A DNA stretch of 64,000 nucleotides from the NCBI GenBank assembly GCA_031772625.1, contig CM062812.1:735665714-735729713 (forward strand). Direction: 5' to 3'. The notes under the pieces are model-generated. The model searched no databases. It was not told the origin of the DNA and saw nothing but the letters and a program-made list of their open reading frames with translations. The DNA is from Pinus tabuliformis (taxonomy: Eukaryota; Streptophyta; Pinopsida; Pinales; Pinaceae). Numbering within the stretch: position 1 is the stretch's first letter; each line of letters starts with the position of its first letter. A program made the translations under genes and the position numbers. Shown here in pieces: positions 12,850 through 24,465 of this stretch.

Positions 12850-13664
12850 AAAAACAAGCACAATAATTCTATAGTGGATAGACCTCTTACCCTGCCTATT
12901 CTACGCAGATTCAAGAAATCAACCTTAGATCTCGAAGAGTGCTTCCATATAACAAACCTCCATCTCCATTCAAAGAACTTGAAGAGGAAAAGGAAGAGAG
13001 TGCCCCTGAGGTAAATCCACCTCCTTTTCTTGAGATATTGATCCATCCTAAGCAACACACCCTAGAAGAGACTGAACTTCTAGGGGAATTAAAGAATCAG
13101 TTTGTTAACATACCCCTCCTCCAATCTATTAAGGATGTTCCCATCTATAATAAGCTTATCGAAGAAAAAAAATTCAAACACCCTGCGAGGAGAAAAAAAG
13201 ACACCCCCACCAATAATTTTATTGGTCAATTATCTGATTTGTTGTTGGGGAGAGTGATTTATCCAAAATACTTAGACCATGGAAGTCCAGTAGTATATGT
13301 GCGCATTGATAGCATAAGTGTCCCTCATACAGTGATTGATCTTGGGGATTCCATAAAGGTGATAACTAAATAAACCATTCTAAAACTAAAGCTCCAACGA
13401 TCCTTAAGAAAGACCACTATAGTGGTGCAACTTGCAGATAGATTCATAGTGGCTACTGAGGGAGTTGTTGAGGATGTAATGGTCTCTATTGACTCCTGGG
13501 AGTATCCTACTAAATTCTTGGTTCTCCAACCCAAAACCAAATTCAATGGTTATCCTCTCATCTTGGGAAGGCCATGGTTATCCACTATTGATTCTTACAT
13601 TAGTTGGAGGGCCAAGAACATGACCGTTAATAATGGACATTTGTCTAAACAATTAGAAATGTAG
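12850..13664 (+). pseudogene. G1 retropepsin-type protease and linker
   Basis: The aspartic protease cleaves the Gag-Pol polyprotein. The linker (LPYNKPPSPFKELEEEKEE, then EETELLGELKNQF..IPLLQ) leads to the protease, whose active-site block reads HTVIDLGDSIKV, with the D and G of the D-(S/T/L)-G triad present. The flap-to-C-terminal hallmark is YPLILGRPWL. A stop follows ITK at about 13372, between active site and C-terminal half, and another follows LEM near 13662. Same reading frame as gag part two and colinear with G2 at 40477-41480. Confidence 0.8.
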
Positions 13665-13929
13665 CCCCCTCCTCAACCATCCAATGAGCATGACTTACCC
13701 CTACAACTAGAAAAATAGGAGGAGTATGAAGTGTATCATACAACATCCCATCCAATATGTAACCTATATGATGTTATAGGAGGGGAGTAACCTGATGAAG
13801 ATGACCTCATTGACCATACCCTCCAGAATGAACCCCCCAATACCATGCCTCTTAATGAGACTATGAAAGAGTGTATGGTAATCATTGGACTCAATTATAC
13901 TTAGTTGATTCAAGTCCTGCCCATGTCAA

Positions 13930-14930
13930 AGTTGTAGAATTTGGTCCATCCAGAACCTTAAAGATTAACCCCTCTCTCGTATCCAACCAAGAAGAGAAGT
14001 TCTGCAAGATGCTAAGAGAACACTTAGATGTCTTTTCCTGAAACTATAAAGAAGTGAAGGGGGTGCATTCCGCAGTTTTTACTCATCACATCTACATCAA
14101 GGATGGATGCAAAGCTATGCACCAACCTGAGAGGAGAATGAACCCAGCCGTCAAGGACATAGTAAAGGAAAAATTGCAATAGTTGCTAGATGTAGGGTTT
14201 ATATACTCAATCTCAGATAGTGAGTGGGTATCCCCTCTAGTTTTGGTCACAAATAAGAATGCAAAGTGGAGGATCTATGTGGATTACAAAGAACTAAACA
14301 AAGACACCAAGAAAGGCCATTTCCCTTTAGCTTTCACTGATCAATTTTTAGATGGTCTTACACTGAAGAAGTTATTCTCTTTCTTAAATGGATTTAGTGG
14401 TTACAATCACATCCAGATCGACCCTGAGGATTAGGGAAAAACTAAATTCACATGTCCTTGGGGTCCCTTTTCTTATAGGATCCTCCATTATAGTCTATTC
14501 AAGGACCCTACCACTTTTTAAAGGGCAGTTCTAAGCATCATTGTTGAGCTGGTCCATGACTCTATAGAGATCTACATGGATGATTTCACGCCCTATGGGT
14601 GTGAGTTCCTGTAGGCTCACTCTAACCTAGGAAAAGTCCTGAAGAAATGCATTGAAATGAACCTCTCGCTTAGTCCTAAGAAATATGAATTCATAATGAA
14701 TGCACAAACTGTGCCTAGCCATTTAATATATCAAGAGGGAATACAAGTGGACCCAAACAAGATTTCCATCATCAAAAGGGTCTCTACTCCTCAAAACAAG
14801 AGGGATATTAGGAGCTTTTTTGGATTATATGGAAATTATGGGAGATTTATCAAGGACTTTAGTAAAATGGCTTCACCTTTTTTTGGATTATTGACCAAGG
14901 ACTCAGAATTCTACTAGACAAATAGTTGAC
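13930..14930 (+). pseudogene. G1 reverse transcriptase
   Basis: RNA-dependent DNA polymerase domain. Recognisable in order: HHIYIKDGCKAMHQPERRMN, the SEWVSPLVLV..K..KWRIYVDYKELN finger block, FLNGFSGYNHIQI, FTCPWGPFSYRI, the catalytic YMDD at 14573-14584, and VDPNKI..I..V..P.N.RDIRSFFGL near 14745-14830. Stops interrupt it after PED (14434), before the LLDVGF block and elsewhere. The frame changes relative to protease at about 13.7-14.1 kb. The catalytic aspartates survive, yet the ORF cannot be read through. Confidence 0.85.
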
Positions 14931-15400
14931 AAGAGGCCCTTGAGATTTTGGAATAGAAATTAAGCACTGCACGCATACTTAGCAGCCCAAATTGGGCTCT
15001 TCCTTTCCATATTGATGTTGTTTCATCCGAAAAAGTTATGGGGGAATCCTTGTGAAAAATACATGCTAAGTTACCTTATGTCATTTACTTCATTAGTAAA
15101 ATTATATCTAAGGTTGAATTCAACTACCCTCTAACTGATAAAGAACTCATAGATGTTGTACAATCCTTACACAAATCTTGAAACTACATCACTGGATACC
15201 AAACTTTTGTGCATACTAACCATGAAACTATTAAATATTTGATGAATAAGCCTAATGTGAATGCTAGAATCATTATATGGCTACTATTGTTACAACAGAT
15301 TGATTTAACTATCATTGACAAGTGAGGAAAAGAAAATGTAGTTTCATATTTTGTGCCTAGAATTTCTTTACCTATAGGTGATGAATGGATGGTCGGTGAT
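14931..15400 (+). pseudogene. G1 RNase H
   Basis: Ty3-type RNase H, which removes RNA from the RNA-DNA hybrid. The blocks PYVIYFISKIISKVEFNY, the KELIDVV region, NYITGYQTFVHTNHETIKYL and WLLLLQQIDLTIIDK are visible in sequence order. The usual HTD of the third catalytic aspartate reads HTN here, so an active-site residue appears lost. In-frame stops are present. The same blocks in G2 keep HTDH. Confidence 0.75.
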
Positions 15401-16757
15401 CATATTCTAGATGATAAATTATTTCCCATATCAGTGCTCTCTCTATGGTTTTCTGACATAACCAACTATCTAGTTTCGTAAAATTTCCCCCAAATTTGTC
15501 ATCTAGGGAGAAGAGAAAAATTGTATGGAAAAGCGCCACTTTCACTTGGATTGGGGGAAATCTCTTCAAGTTTAGACCATATCAATATTAAGGAGATGTG
15601 TTAGGGAATATTAAGTCTTTGACATCCTCTCGACCTATCATGATGGACCCTATGGAGGTCATTTTTCTTCCAAGAGAACAACTTTCAAAATTCTACAAGC
15701 TGGCTATTATTGGCCCACTCTCCACCAAGATGCAAAAAGGTATACCAGCAGATGTGATAAATTCCAAAGGATGGGAAAACCCACACCCAAGGATGATATT
15801 ACCCTACAATATCAAGTGTCCTTGGAGCCATTTGATGAGTGCAACATGGATTTCATTGGGCCAATTGATCCACCATGATGGCAGAAAAATACATCATTGT
15901 ATGCAGTGACTACTTAACAAAGTGGGTTGAGACAAAGGTTGTAAACGCATCAACAAAGGAGAAAGTGGATGAGTTCTTAAGGGAAAATTTCTTCTACAAA
16001 TTTGGATACCGCAGAGAGATAGTCACCGATCAAGGAGCTCAATTCACATCACATCTGATCGAGAATATTTTAAGGAAACATCATATCACACACATAACAT
16101 CTACTTCCTATCACCCTCAGGAAAATGTACAAGTAGAGGTTACAAATAGGTTATTGGAGAGAATCCTCACCAAGGTTATGGGTAGTAGTAGGAGAGATTA
16201 GGTAGAAAGATTAGTGGAGGCCACATAGGCCTATAACACCACTTAGAAGACAACTACTAGGTTAACTCCATATGTTCTAGTTTATGGAAAGAAAGTTATG
16301 CTTTCTATTGAGTTTGAGTATAAGACTTTGATAATGGCAGCCAAATTGGACTTAGATGTCACTGAAGCACAATAAGAGAGGCTGCTCCAGTTCAATGGCT
16401 TGGATGAGTTCATAATGCAAGGCCTCCTACACACAATTGCAAAGGAAGGTTTGTCATGATAGGCATATCAATGACAGGCTTTTTCAAGAAGGAGATTGGG
16501 CATTATTATATGATTCTAAGTTCAAGGATATCAAGGGAAAACTAATGAAAAGATGGTTATCCCCATACCTGATACAAAAACATCATGACAATGGAGCTAT
16601 TCAAATAAATATCATTGATGAGGAAGGTATTCCCTTGCTTGTTAATGGCTACATGTTGAAGGTATACAAAAAACCTATGTCTAAGGAAGAATTCATCAGT
16701 ACAATTAGAAGAGAAGTCAACGTGCCTACAAGTGTCATAGCTTCCAGTCCATAACAT
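15401..16757 (+). pseudogene. G1 integrase
   Basis: Integrase inserts element cDNA into the genome. The core domain at about 15875-16201 carries CSDYLTKWVETK, the second catalytic aspartate in VTDQGAQFTSHLI, and a glutamate in the ENVQVEVTNRLLERIL block. The first aspartate region (MDFIGP-like) lies around 15840 in another frame. The N-terminal zinc-binding part (15440-15800) is badly frameshifted. The C-terminal GDWALLYDSKFKDIKGKLMKRW / VNGYMLKVYKKPMS block (about 16492-16690) matches the end of G2 pol. The reading ends at 16754. Confidence 0.8.
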
Positions 16758-16810
16758 TCCTAGACACTTTTGGAAAAAATAAAAATAAAAAGAAACTAAA
16801 AAGCCTGGAC

Positions 16811-16979
16811 GAAAACCTTTATGAGGCATATGAGGCCAAATCTTGTGTTGAAAACCTCTTTGAGGCATCCCAAGAGAAAAAAAGAGAAGATAAATAATAA
16901 AGATCCTTTGGTGAAAACCTCTCTTAAGGCACCTAGGGTAGGAATATAGGTTGAAAACCTCCTTTGAGGAAAACTAATG
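16811..16979 (+). repeat. Post-pol direct repeats (GAAAACCTCTTTGAGGCA type)
   Basis: Four imperfect copies of a roughly 18-22 base unit (GAAAACCT..., then GAGGCA) start at 16811, 16850, 16912 and 16952, just after the pol stop. Two copies occur at the equivalent place in G2 (37481-37550), so the motif is a conserved family trait. Role unknown. Confidence 0.75.
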
Positions 16980-18730
16980 TGTCTACAAAAAAAAAAAAAC
17001 AAAGGAAAAAACACAGGAAATGGATCTACAACATGTCTACTAATTTTTTGTCATTTTGTAGGATTAAAGACAGTGGAAAATTCCATATCTTTAGGGCCAA
17101 CATTCTCAATATTCTCTTCACTCCTCTCTCCATCCAATTCATATCCATCATCCATGATCATGTGATGAACCCTCTCTACCATCCCATTGGCCAAAAATTC
17201 AAGTTTTACAGCCTCTCTAGATTACTATAGGAAGGGTCGTGATTGCTACAAGAAGGTCCTGTAGTGCTATACGAAGGTTCTGAAAATCGATAGGAGGGAG
17301 GTCCTAGGAAATTAAAACTCATAATGACCTTGAAAAGGATGAATAAGGCTCTGCCACCATGGTCCACCATCCACCCATCACTCATACGTCCCATTTCACA
17401 AAAAAAAAATCACTGAAGTCCCTCCACTTTGTCTTACCCGTGTTAAATTTATTTGGAGAACCACACATATAACAACCTCTTCATTTCTACAAATATACAC
17501 CACTTTGTCAAAGTCCTAGAACTGTCCTCAAGACCTTTTACATCCTCTCTCATCACCTCCATCTAGCTTGAAGACCCCAGAGAAAAGAAAAGGACTAATA
17601 CAAGAAGATAACCTCTTCCTATAGAATCCTGTGCAAACATCACATAAAGCAATAATCTTGGTTTTTTTCTCATCACTAGGTGGGTGATGAAAAATTACGA
17701 GGCTAATCTGCAGTAGTAATGTGACTCCTATGAAAACTCTCCACCGATAATAGAAACTTAGACATGAACAAGGTACCTACACACACAAAAACCACAACAG
17801 TTAAATATCATGAGGAACAATGAAGAAAAACACAAGAAAACAACACATCGACTCAATTTCCTTGATGATAACAATGAGTTCCAGCTCTAGCATGCACATC
17901 CTTGCATCAGTTCGATCATGAGGTAGGCACAAGTATGGAAAACTCTCATCTCCTTCCTATGGGTAAATATCGAAAGGTGGTCTTTTAATGCGCTAGAGAT
18001 GGCCAATTAAGTTGGCCACCATCGACTAGTAAACTAGAAGTGATGGTAAGCACTCATACAATGTGTAGGTGTCACATTGGTCGAGTTTGTATCAGAAAGA
18101 GTTGGTGATGATTATGAGGAACGAGGGAATAATTACTCTGAGTGAGGACAATGATTCAAAAGAGGAAATCTTGTGTGACTTCTAGGTGATCACAATGCTC
18201 CAAACCTAAGCTGAAAATAACATATTATGTACTCGGATTTCAATTCTTTGGCATAAATGCTCATTTAAAAAATAGTTAAGGAGATGACGAGCTTGGGGTG
18301 CCATTGAGGTGTTTCGAACCCTATTCTACCATTGCTATAGGATGGAGGTATATGAAATCCTACAACTTCTATAGAAAGGCCAAGGGACTTCTATAGGAAT
18401 ACTGAGAGGGAGAAGGAATGTTGAAAGGGGTCAGATTGGTCTCCAATTTAATACCTTCATCCCAGGCCACATGATAAAAATTATGTGCACCACCTCCTTC
18501 ATCCATCCATAAATTGTATGTAAGGTGCACTCCAAATTCTACAGGAAGTAACAATCAAATTGTGAAATTGAAAGATATTTTCAAGCTTTAGAATAGAGGG
18601 AATGTAGGAAAGTATCATCAATAAGGAATTTTAACTCATTGTTGCCATTGAATTATACACCAAAGATACTAAAGGAAGCCTCTCTCCTCCACTTATCCAA
18701 AAACATAAAAAGGAGATAAGGGGAGGTTTC
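16980..18730 (+). other. G1 spacer between pol and accessory ORF
   Basis: About 1.75 kb with no recognisable domain; frames are short and broken. The same interval in G2 is about 2 kb (35.5-37.6 kb). It contains CCTGTAG-like strings near 17225-17290 that also recur in G2. Splice signals for a subgenomic RNA reaching the accessory ORF would be expected here, but I could not identify any with confidence. Confidence 0.5.
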
Positions 18731-21700
18731 AACGAAAGGGAGCCCTATGATACCAAAAGAATCCATCTACACCTCCTGTGGTAGAAATTTTTAGAAGAGA
18801 CCAGCAGCTAGGATTCTTCGAGTTGTTGAATGAATATGGCAATGGCATTGTCTTTGAATTTTCCAGGGTAGTGAAATCAAAAACAGAAGATAGTGACACC
18901 ATTTTGGTAAGGAGACTAGTTATTTCATTCGTACCTAAGCTAATTAGCGGAGTCACAACCCTACTCCTAAGAATAAAATGGGGCAGAGAATACAAAATCA
19001 CCAGTGCCACTGCTAAAGCTAACTTCTTCACTACCAATGAAAATCCTTTCAAGGACAGGAATGGAGTTAGGAGGGAAAGCCTACCTTATCCTTCAAATGA
19101 GCTGGGCTACCATATCCTAAAATACATCTCCTTTGAGGGAAGGTTGAACGTGGTCTATGCCTACCACCTTAGATTAATTCATGAACTGAGATTTCAAGTA
19201 GAATTTCCTTTGGCTCAAAGACTTAGTGTGCTATAATTCCTCCTTCAGTCCTTCAAGGACATGAATCAAAATGTGAGAGAGGGAAAACACCAACACGTAG
19301 GCCACCATGGCCTTAGTAAAATGATAATGGTGGATGCCTTGAAAAAAATTATAATCCTTTTCCTTTGGTACGAATTAATAGACATAGATAGAGAGGCATT
19401 CATTAACACGTAGACACTCCCATCAGGTGAGACTCCAACCTCTACTATTGGATCAAGAGAGGGGAAACCAGAGTAAGAAGAAGAAGGGACAAAGGCATGA
19501 GAGAAAGAAGTGGTAGGGCTAGAAGAAGAGGAAAGAGAACCATAAGAAGAGGTAGAAAGAGAGCAAGATGAAGAGGAAGAGCGGGAGAATCAAGAAAAAT
19601 CAAATCCTAAGAAAACTACTAATCCTAGAGAAACAAACATATCCCTAGAAAAAAAAAAAAAAATTGACTCGAAAACCCATTGAAAAAGAGGTAGTTGTAA
19701 CTTTATTTACCTTGAGCACACAAGTAAAAACTAAAAAGAAGAGATAAAGGCAATCCCCCCCTCTACTTTATGACTAGGAAAAGCACCAAGATTAAGCAAG
19801 GAAGGCCACAAACTCCCACAAAGGCCCCTATCAGAATTGAAGAGTCCGCAAGTAAGAAAGATGAGGTGGGGACCACTAAAATAAAAATTGAAGAGGTCAC
19901 CTCTCCAAAATCCATAACAAAGACTCCTATATCATATGTAAGGAGGCCCACCACTACATCAAACTCCTTCAAATAACCCAAGACATGTACCAACCTCCAA
20001 CAAGAAGAAAAGGGGAAGCTACATGAAGGGTAGAGCATGTTACAGGAAAAATAGAGTATGCTACAGGAAAAACAGAGTGTGCTATAGGAGGAACATAGGA
20101 TGCTTCAAGAGAGGCAGAAAGATAAATGGGAGGGGAAGAATGTGACACAACAATTACATGAGGTAGAAGCTTCCCAAAAAAAAATTAGGGGGACTTCTCG
20201 AAGCTTAAGGATCATATTCCACAACCTAGCCTAAGATCCTATTATAAATTCATTGAATGAGGGAGAATTATTCCCCAAAAATTTGTTGTCCCACTTTTCT
20301 TTCAGCTAGATGTAGAAAGACGAAGAACCCACATATGGATGATAATTCCTAAGTATAAAAAGGTGGAATATGTGGGCTTCATGGAAGAAAAGGTCCTTGA
20401 AATGCAAAAATAATTAAGTAAGCTAAGAGAGAGGGAGTCCAAAATGAGGGAACAACTAAACGTAGAAAATAGGTCGTTGAGGGAGAAGTGGCAGGAGAAG
20501 GAAACTCAAATGGCCACAAGGGCAAGCCTCTCCATGGAGCCATTATAATGCAGAAAACCATCCAAGTCTTATGAACTCTTTCTCAAAGAGAAGTGGATGA
20601 AATTCTAAATAAAGACCTAAGAACAACATGGTTCTATGCCATTTCAATATTACAAATAATTCATTGAATTTTGTAGCTAGGTTAGCATAGAAGAGAGAGA
20701 AAAACTAGTTGAGTTCTACATTGATATCCTCACCTTGAATTATATGAATATTTGGGATCCCAATGTGAAATTGGGGGATACAAAAATGATGGACCTAGCA
20801 TCCTAGATGAATCATGAGGAGGGGAGAGCTGAGGAAGTAAAGAGAGTCATGGAAAAGGAAGAGAATTACCCACTTTATATTAGGCCAGAGCTAATAATCC
20901 AAATGATCATTATTAGAAATCATAGCATTGTCTCCAATGATGTTGACCTAACTATGCATTCTTTCTCAAAGAGAAGTGGATGCAATTAAAAATTAATACC
21001 TTAACACAACATGGGTCTATGTCATTTCAAGATTATAAACAATTCATTAAATTTTGCAGCCAGGTTAGCATAGAAGACAGAGAAAAAATGGTTGAGTTCT
21101 ACATTTATAACCTCACCTTGAATGATATGAATATTTAGGATCCCAATGTAAAATTGGGGGATACACAATATATGTCCCTACCATCATGGATGACTAATGA
21201 GGAGGCAAGAACTAAGTAAGTAAAGAGAGTCATGGAAATGGAAGAAAATTAACCACTTTATATTACAGTAGACTTAATCAACTGAATGGTTGTCATTAGA
21301 AATCATAGAATCTTCTCTAATGTTGCTGACCTAGCACCCAAATACCTTTCCACCAAGAAACAAGTGATATCAAATTTTGAAGAAACACTTAGGTTGTTAG
21401 GGATAGGAATTAAGCAAGCCTGCCAAAGGAGATAGAATGTCTTGCCCAACAGACTTCAAATCATGGAGTATCACTATCCTGAAACGTTGAGGAATACTTT
21501 GGAAAGGACACCCCTGTAAAAAAGAACCCCAAAAATATTAAAAGTCAATTGGATTGGACTCAAGCTCAGTCCAATCTTGTTGTTAGGCCTACATGAAGGA
21601 AGAAATGAAGAAGAGGAGAAGAAGGAGTGGAAATAGATAGAAAATAATGTAGGCTTCTATCCTCAAGAAGGCGCACCATCTGAGGAGCCTTGGGATGTTT

Positions 21701-21770
21701 CATGTTAGGGAGGCCACCAGGGCCATGAAGGACATGGACATAGATGGTTGAGTTGCTCAGAGTATGAGAA
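18730..21770 (+). pseudogene. G1 accessory ORF downstream of integrase (broken)
   Basis: Function unknown. The N-terminal block (18778-19236) reads VVEIFRRDQQLGFFELLNEY, then VISFVPKLISGVT, then SLPYPSNELGYHILKYISFE and YAYHLRLIHELRF. Each block aligns in order with the G2 accessory ORF. The middle is glutamate/lysine-rich (19480-20570), compatible with a coiled coil. The C-terminal part reads MSFQDYKQFIKFCSQV, IEDREKMVEFYIYNLTLNDM and finally VNWIGLKLSPILLLGLHEG (about 21545-21600), nearly as in G2. Part of it is tandemly duplicated. Sense accessory ORFs after pol are known in Athila (env-like/ORF1) and Tat elements (aORF); I see no clear signal peptide or membrane span here. Confidence 0.7.
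20575..21340 (+). repeat. 383-bp tandem duplication inside the G1 accessory ORF
   Basis: Copy one (20575-20957) and copy two (20958 to about 21340) both begin with (A)TTCTTTCTCAAAGAGAAGTGG-like sequence and run in parallel through TTCTACAT, CCCAATGT and AAATTGGGGGATAC to TGTTGACCTA/TGTTGCTGACCTA. The copies differ at many positions, so the duplication is not recent. G2 has a single copy of this region. Confidence 0.85.
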
Positions 21771-21777
21771 ACAATTT

Positions 21778-21791
21778 TGGTAGGGGCATGA
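21778..21791 (+). other. G1 polypurine tract
   Basis: GGTAGGGGCATGA lies immediately before the 3' LTR, where plus-strand DNA priming takes place in LTR elements. It is short and partly decayed. Confidence 0.6.
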
Positions 21792-24034
21792 TGATGAGGC
21801 TCATGAATTAGTACATCATAAGGGTCATAATGTCATCCTCCATCTTTATAAATATCTCTTTCTTACATTTATTTATAATTTTTGTTATTTTATTCTTAGT
21901 GAGAGAGGTAAAAGATATTTTTGTCTATCATGTGGCCTAATATGGTTTGAATACAGGAAATGAAGCAATTTTTTGATGATTTCAATGGAGGAGCTCAAAG
22001 TAAACAGTAGGGATAGATTCTAGGAGTTTTTCCACCTCCTTACCTCACTCAATCAACCAAAATCACCACAATCTCTCTGATCAGCTCGAGGTCAGTGGTA
22101 GCCAACCAGGACAAGCTCATTAGTAGCCAAGAAAGTGCAGTTAAATAAGATCTAGATCCACCCTTCTCAAGTTATGGGAGACAAACATTCCTAATTTCTA
22201 CGGAGTTGTTAGTAGCTATCCTATTGTATAAATAAACATGCCAAAGAGATCATTAGGATTCGAACTTTGTTATCAGGTAAGAAGGTATTGAGCTCAAGAA
22301 AAATTTTAAGGATATCTCACTAATCCCTAATATGAAAACTATAAAATGTTTATTGGTATGTTTGTAAAATTATTCAAATTTATAATGATTTTATATATAT
22401 TCTCTATATAATGTTGGCAATTTTTAAGGTAAAATAATTTTATATTCTAAAATTTGGGCGAATTGTCTTTTATAAAAATTGGAAATTGGCAAATCTTTTT
22501 TGTGGAAAAATCATGGAAAATTAGCCCATTGGGTGAACATTAGCCCCTAAAATTTTCCAATTTTAGCTCAAGCACTTGATTTTGATATTTTTTACTGGTT
22601 ATGTGATGTGTTTGACATTGATGCAATGATAATGAGAAGTTTCTTATTGATCCATTACTAACTTAGTTCCAGAGGGTTGAGGCTCTTTGGTTTGGGCCCA
22701 GCCCTAGTGGCTTAGCTCCCTCTTTTGTATTGGTATTTCTTTTTATCTTAGAATGCTTATTATTTCTTTGCATTTCATTAGAACGTAACCCCTCACAATT
22801 CTTATGATTGCAACCTCTATCTCATCTCTCTCATGGGAGAGTGAATGGAAGAATCTACAATCACAGTCCAAAAATTCCATGTTTATCATTTCTTGAAAGA
22901 AGGTCTATGTTAGTCATATTGTTTTACATATGTTTGTTCTAGCTTAGAAGTGGATTTATTGAGTAGCTTAGAGTTTTTGGCATATGTTAGATGGTATTTA
23001 AATTCAACTCATCTTTTCGTCCATTCATTATTTTATTTTTTCAATTATAAAAGAGTGTGCATGCAATTTTGCAAGTTTCTTTAGATCTGTAGGCGAACTT
23101 CCTTTCACCATCTCCATCTAGGACTTCTACACCCTCTCCCATGAATCCCAAAATTTTATTCTTGAGCCCATTCGCTTAGGTCAGAGTGAGCAACCCTCTT
23201 ATTTCAAAATAGGCCTTCTTGAGGTGTTGATATTATCTAGGGGCATTTTCCACCTTTCACCCATGTACCACAACCTCCATCAACCTTTCCATCTCTTGAT
23301 ATCATCATTCCTACCTCCTAAACCTTCTCAACGACCTTCCTGTAAAAATACAGGGCACCTATAGTAGCTTCCTGTAGCAGCCTACTTCACCCTTTGTTTC
23401 GACCCGTGATGCGAGTTTGACTTAGTATAGGACTAGGTTGACCCCGAGTTGCAACTACATGATCAAGGGCAACACCTAGGTTGTTCCAACTATCCTTTTC
23501 CTTCATTGCAAGATAAAATAGCATTAGTTTCTTTATCACAAATTTAACACAAATAGAACATTATTTTATATGAAAGTATGAACTAGATAAATGATGCATG
23601 AAATATTGAGTTATGATTTGGTAGGGTAGTTTCCTATTTGCAAGTGGATTTGGTAGATAGATGGTTAGATGAAAAATAGTGTAGTTCCCTTTTCTGCAAG
23701 TAATGTAGCTCTTGTTTTCTTTCATGAATGGACTCAGTAGCATTTAAAGTTAATAACATATACAAGGTGAGTTTTAAAAAGCATTTTTCTTTTTTTCATT
23801 AGAGATAGATTTTGAATTGCACGTTCAGTAGTTAATTTCCTTCTAATTCAGTAGAAAGAATGGCCTTGGAGCATTATTGTTCAAATTTCTGAATTGAGGG
23901 TAGCATGAGTAGAATCCCATCCATTGTCTATATAGAATTGTGACCTCAAATTTTGTGGGAACCCTGGGGTGATAAATAGAGTTGAAGAGCCCTTGGGAGT
24001 TGCGCCACACTTGGTGCAATATGAGGTCTCACCA
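21792..24034 (+). repeat. G1 3' LTR
   Basis: Starts TGATGAGGCT and ends GAGGTCTCACCA, followed by the GTTCT duplication. It keeps TATAAATA at 22227-22234. It is longer than the 5' LTR because of the insertion at 22299-22564. Confidence 0.9.
22299..22564. mobile_element. 266-bp AT-rich insertion with 8-bp duplication (hAT/MITE-like)
   Basis: Relative to the 5' LTR, 274 bp are added. AGCTCAAG occurs once in the 5' LTR but flanks this insert on both sides (22291-22298 and 22565-22572). The ends share an imperfect inverted AAAATTTTA(A/G)GG motif. An 8-bp duplication and small AT-rich size suggest a hAT-type MITE, but the terminal repeats are weak. Confidence 0.7.
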
Positions 24035-24447
24035 GTTCTAGTTTGAAAATGGATGAAATATGAATCAAGATGGCCAGTAAGTGATAGCTTGTATTTCAGG
24101 GGTAAGAGTCCCTTTCAGTGTTGGATGATAAATGAGGAGGGGCAGGAGTCCCTTTCAATAGAGGTTGATAAATCAAGATGAGAAACAATCCCTTTCAGTG
24201 AAGACTAATAAACGAGTAGGGATATAATTTCCTTTCAGTAGAAGTTGACAAACCTACAAGTAGTAGCTTGTGGGGTAATGATGTAATAAAGTTGAAGCTT
24301 GTAGAAATAAAAGGAATATCAGTGTCTTATGTATATGTTGATCATGTTCTGGATGATGATGATGATATTATGATTTATATGTTTTTGCTATTTTTTCATG
24401 AACGATTATTAAATTTAGTAGTGTTCTGGTTTCCATTGTTTCTAACA
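24035..24447 (+). mobile_element. C2: right part of copia 5' LTR
   Basis: Resumes after the G1 target duplication (GTTCT, 24035-24039) and ends CTAACA directly before the primer-binding site, as copia LTRs do. It contains a four-copy tandem repeat. Confidence 0.6.
24100..24262 (+). repeat. Four-copy ~41-bp tandem repeat in C2 LTR
   Basis: Units centred on AGTCCCTTTCAGT, AGTCCCTTTCAATAGAGGTT, AATCCCTTTCAGTGAAGACT and TTTCCTTTCAGTAGAAGTT, each followed by (G)ATAAA/ACAAAC, recur about every 41 bases and are moderately diverged. Confidence 0.75.
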
Positions 24448-24448
24448 A

Positions 24449-24465
24449 TTGACATGAGAGCAAGC
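24449..24465 (+). other. C2 primer-binding site (initiator-Met tRNA type, decayed)
   Basis: TTGACATGAGAGCAAGC sits one base after the LTR end. The common plant site complementary to initiator-Met tRNA is TGGTATCAGAGC; G-to-A and T-to-C changes explain most differences. Confidence 0.6.

Larger units (their letters stand above)
9272..24034 (+). mobile_element. G1: Athila/Tat-like Ty3/gypsy element, complete but decayed
   Basis: This 14.8 kb element has two long terminal repeats (9272-11245 and 21792-24034), a tRNA-Asp-type primer site, gag, protease, reverse transcriptase, RNase H and integrase in Ty3/gypsy order, an accessory ORF after integrase, a polypurine tract, and exact 5-bp target duplications. 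It sits inside the 5' LTR of copia element C2. The LTR pair has diverged heavily; in the first ~250 bases I count differences at well over one base in ten. Many stops and at least three frameshifts break the coding region. It belongs to the same family as G2 (colinear proteins, LTR termini and post-pol repeats) but is clearly older. Confidence 0.9.
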
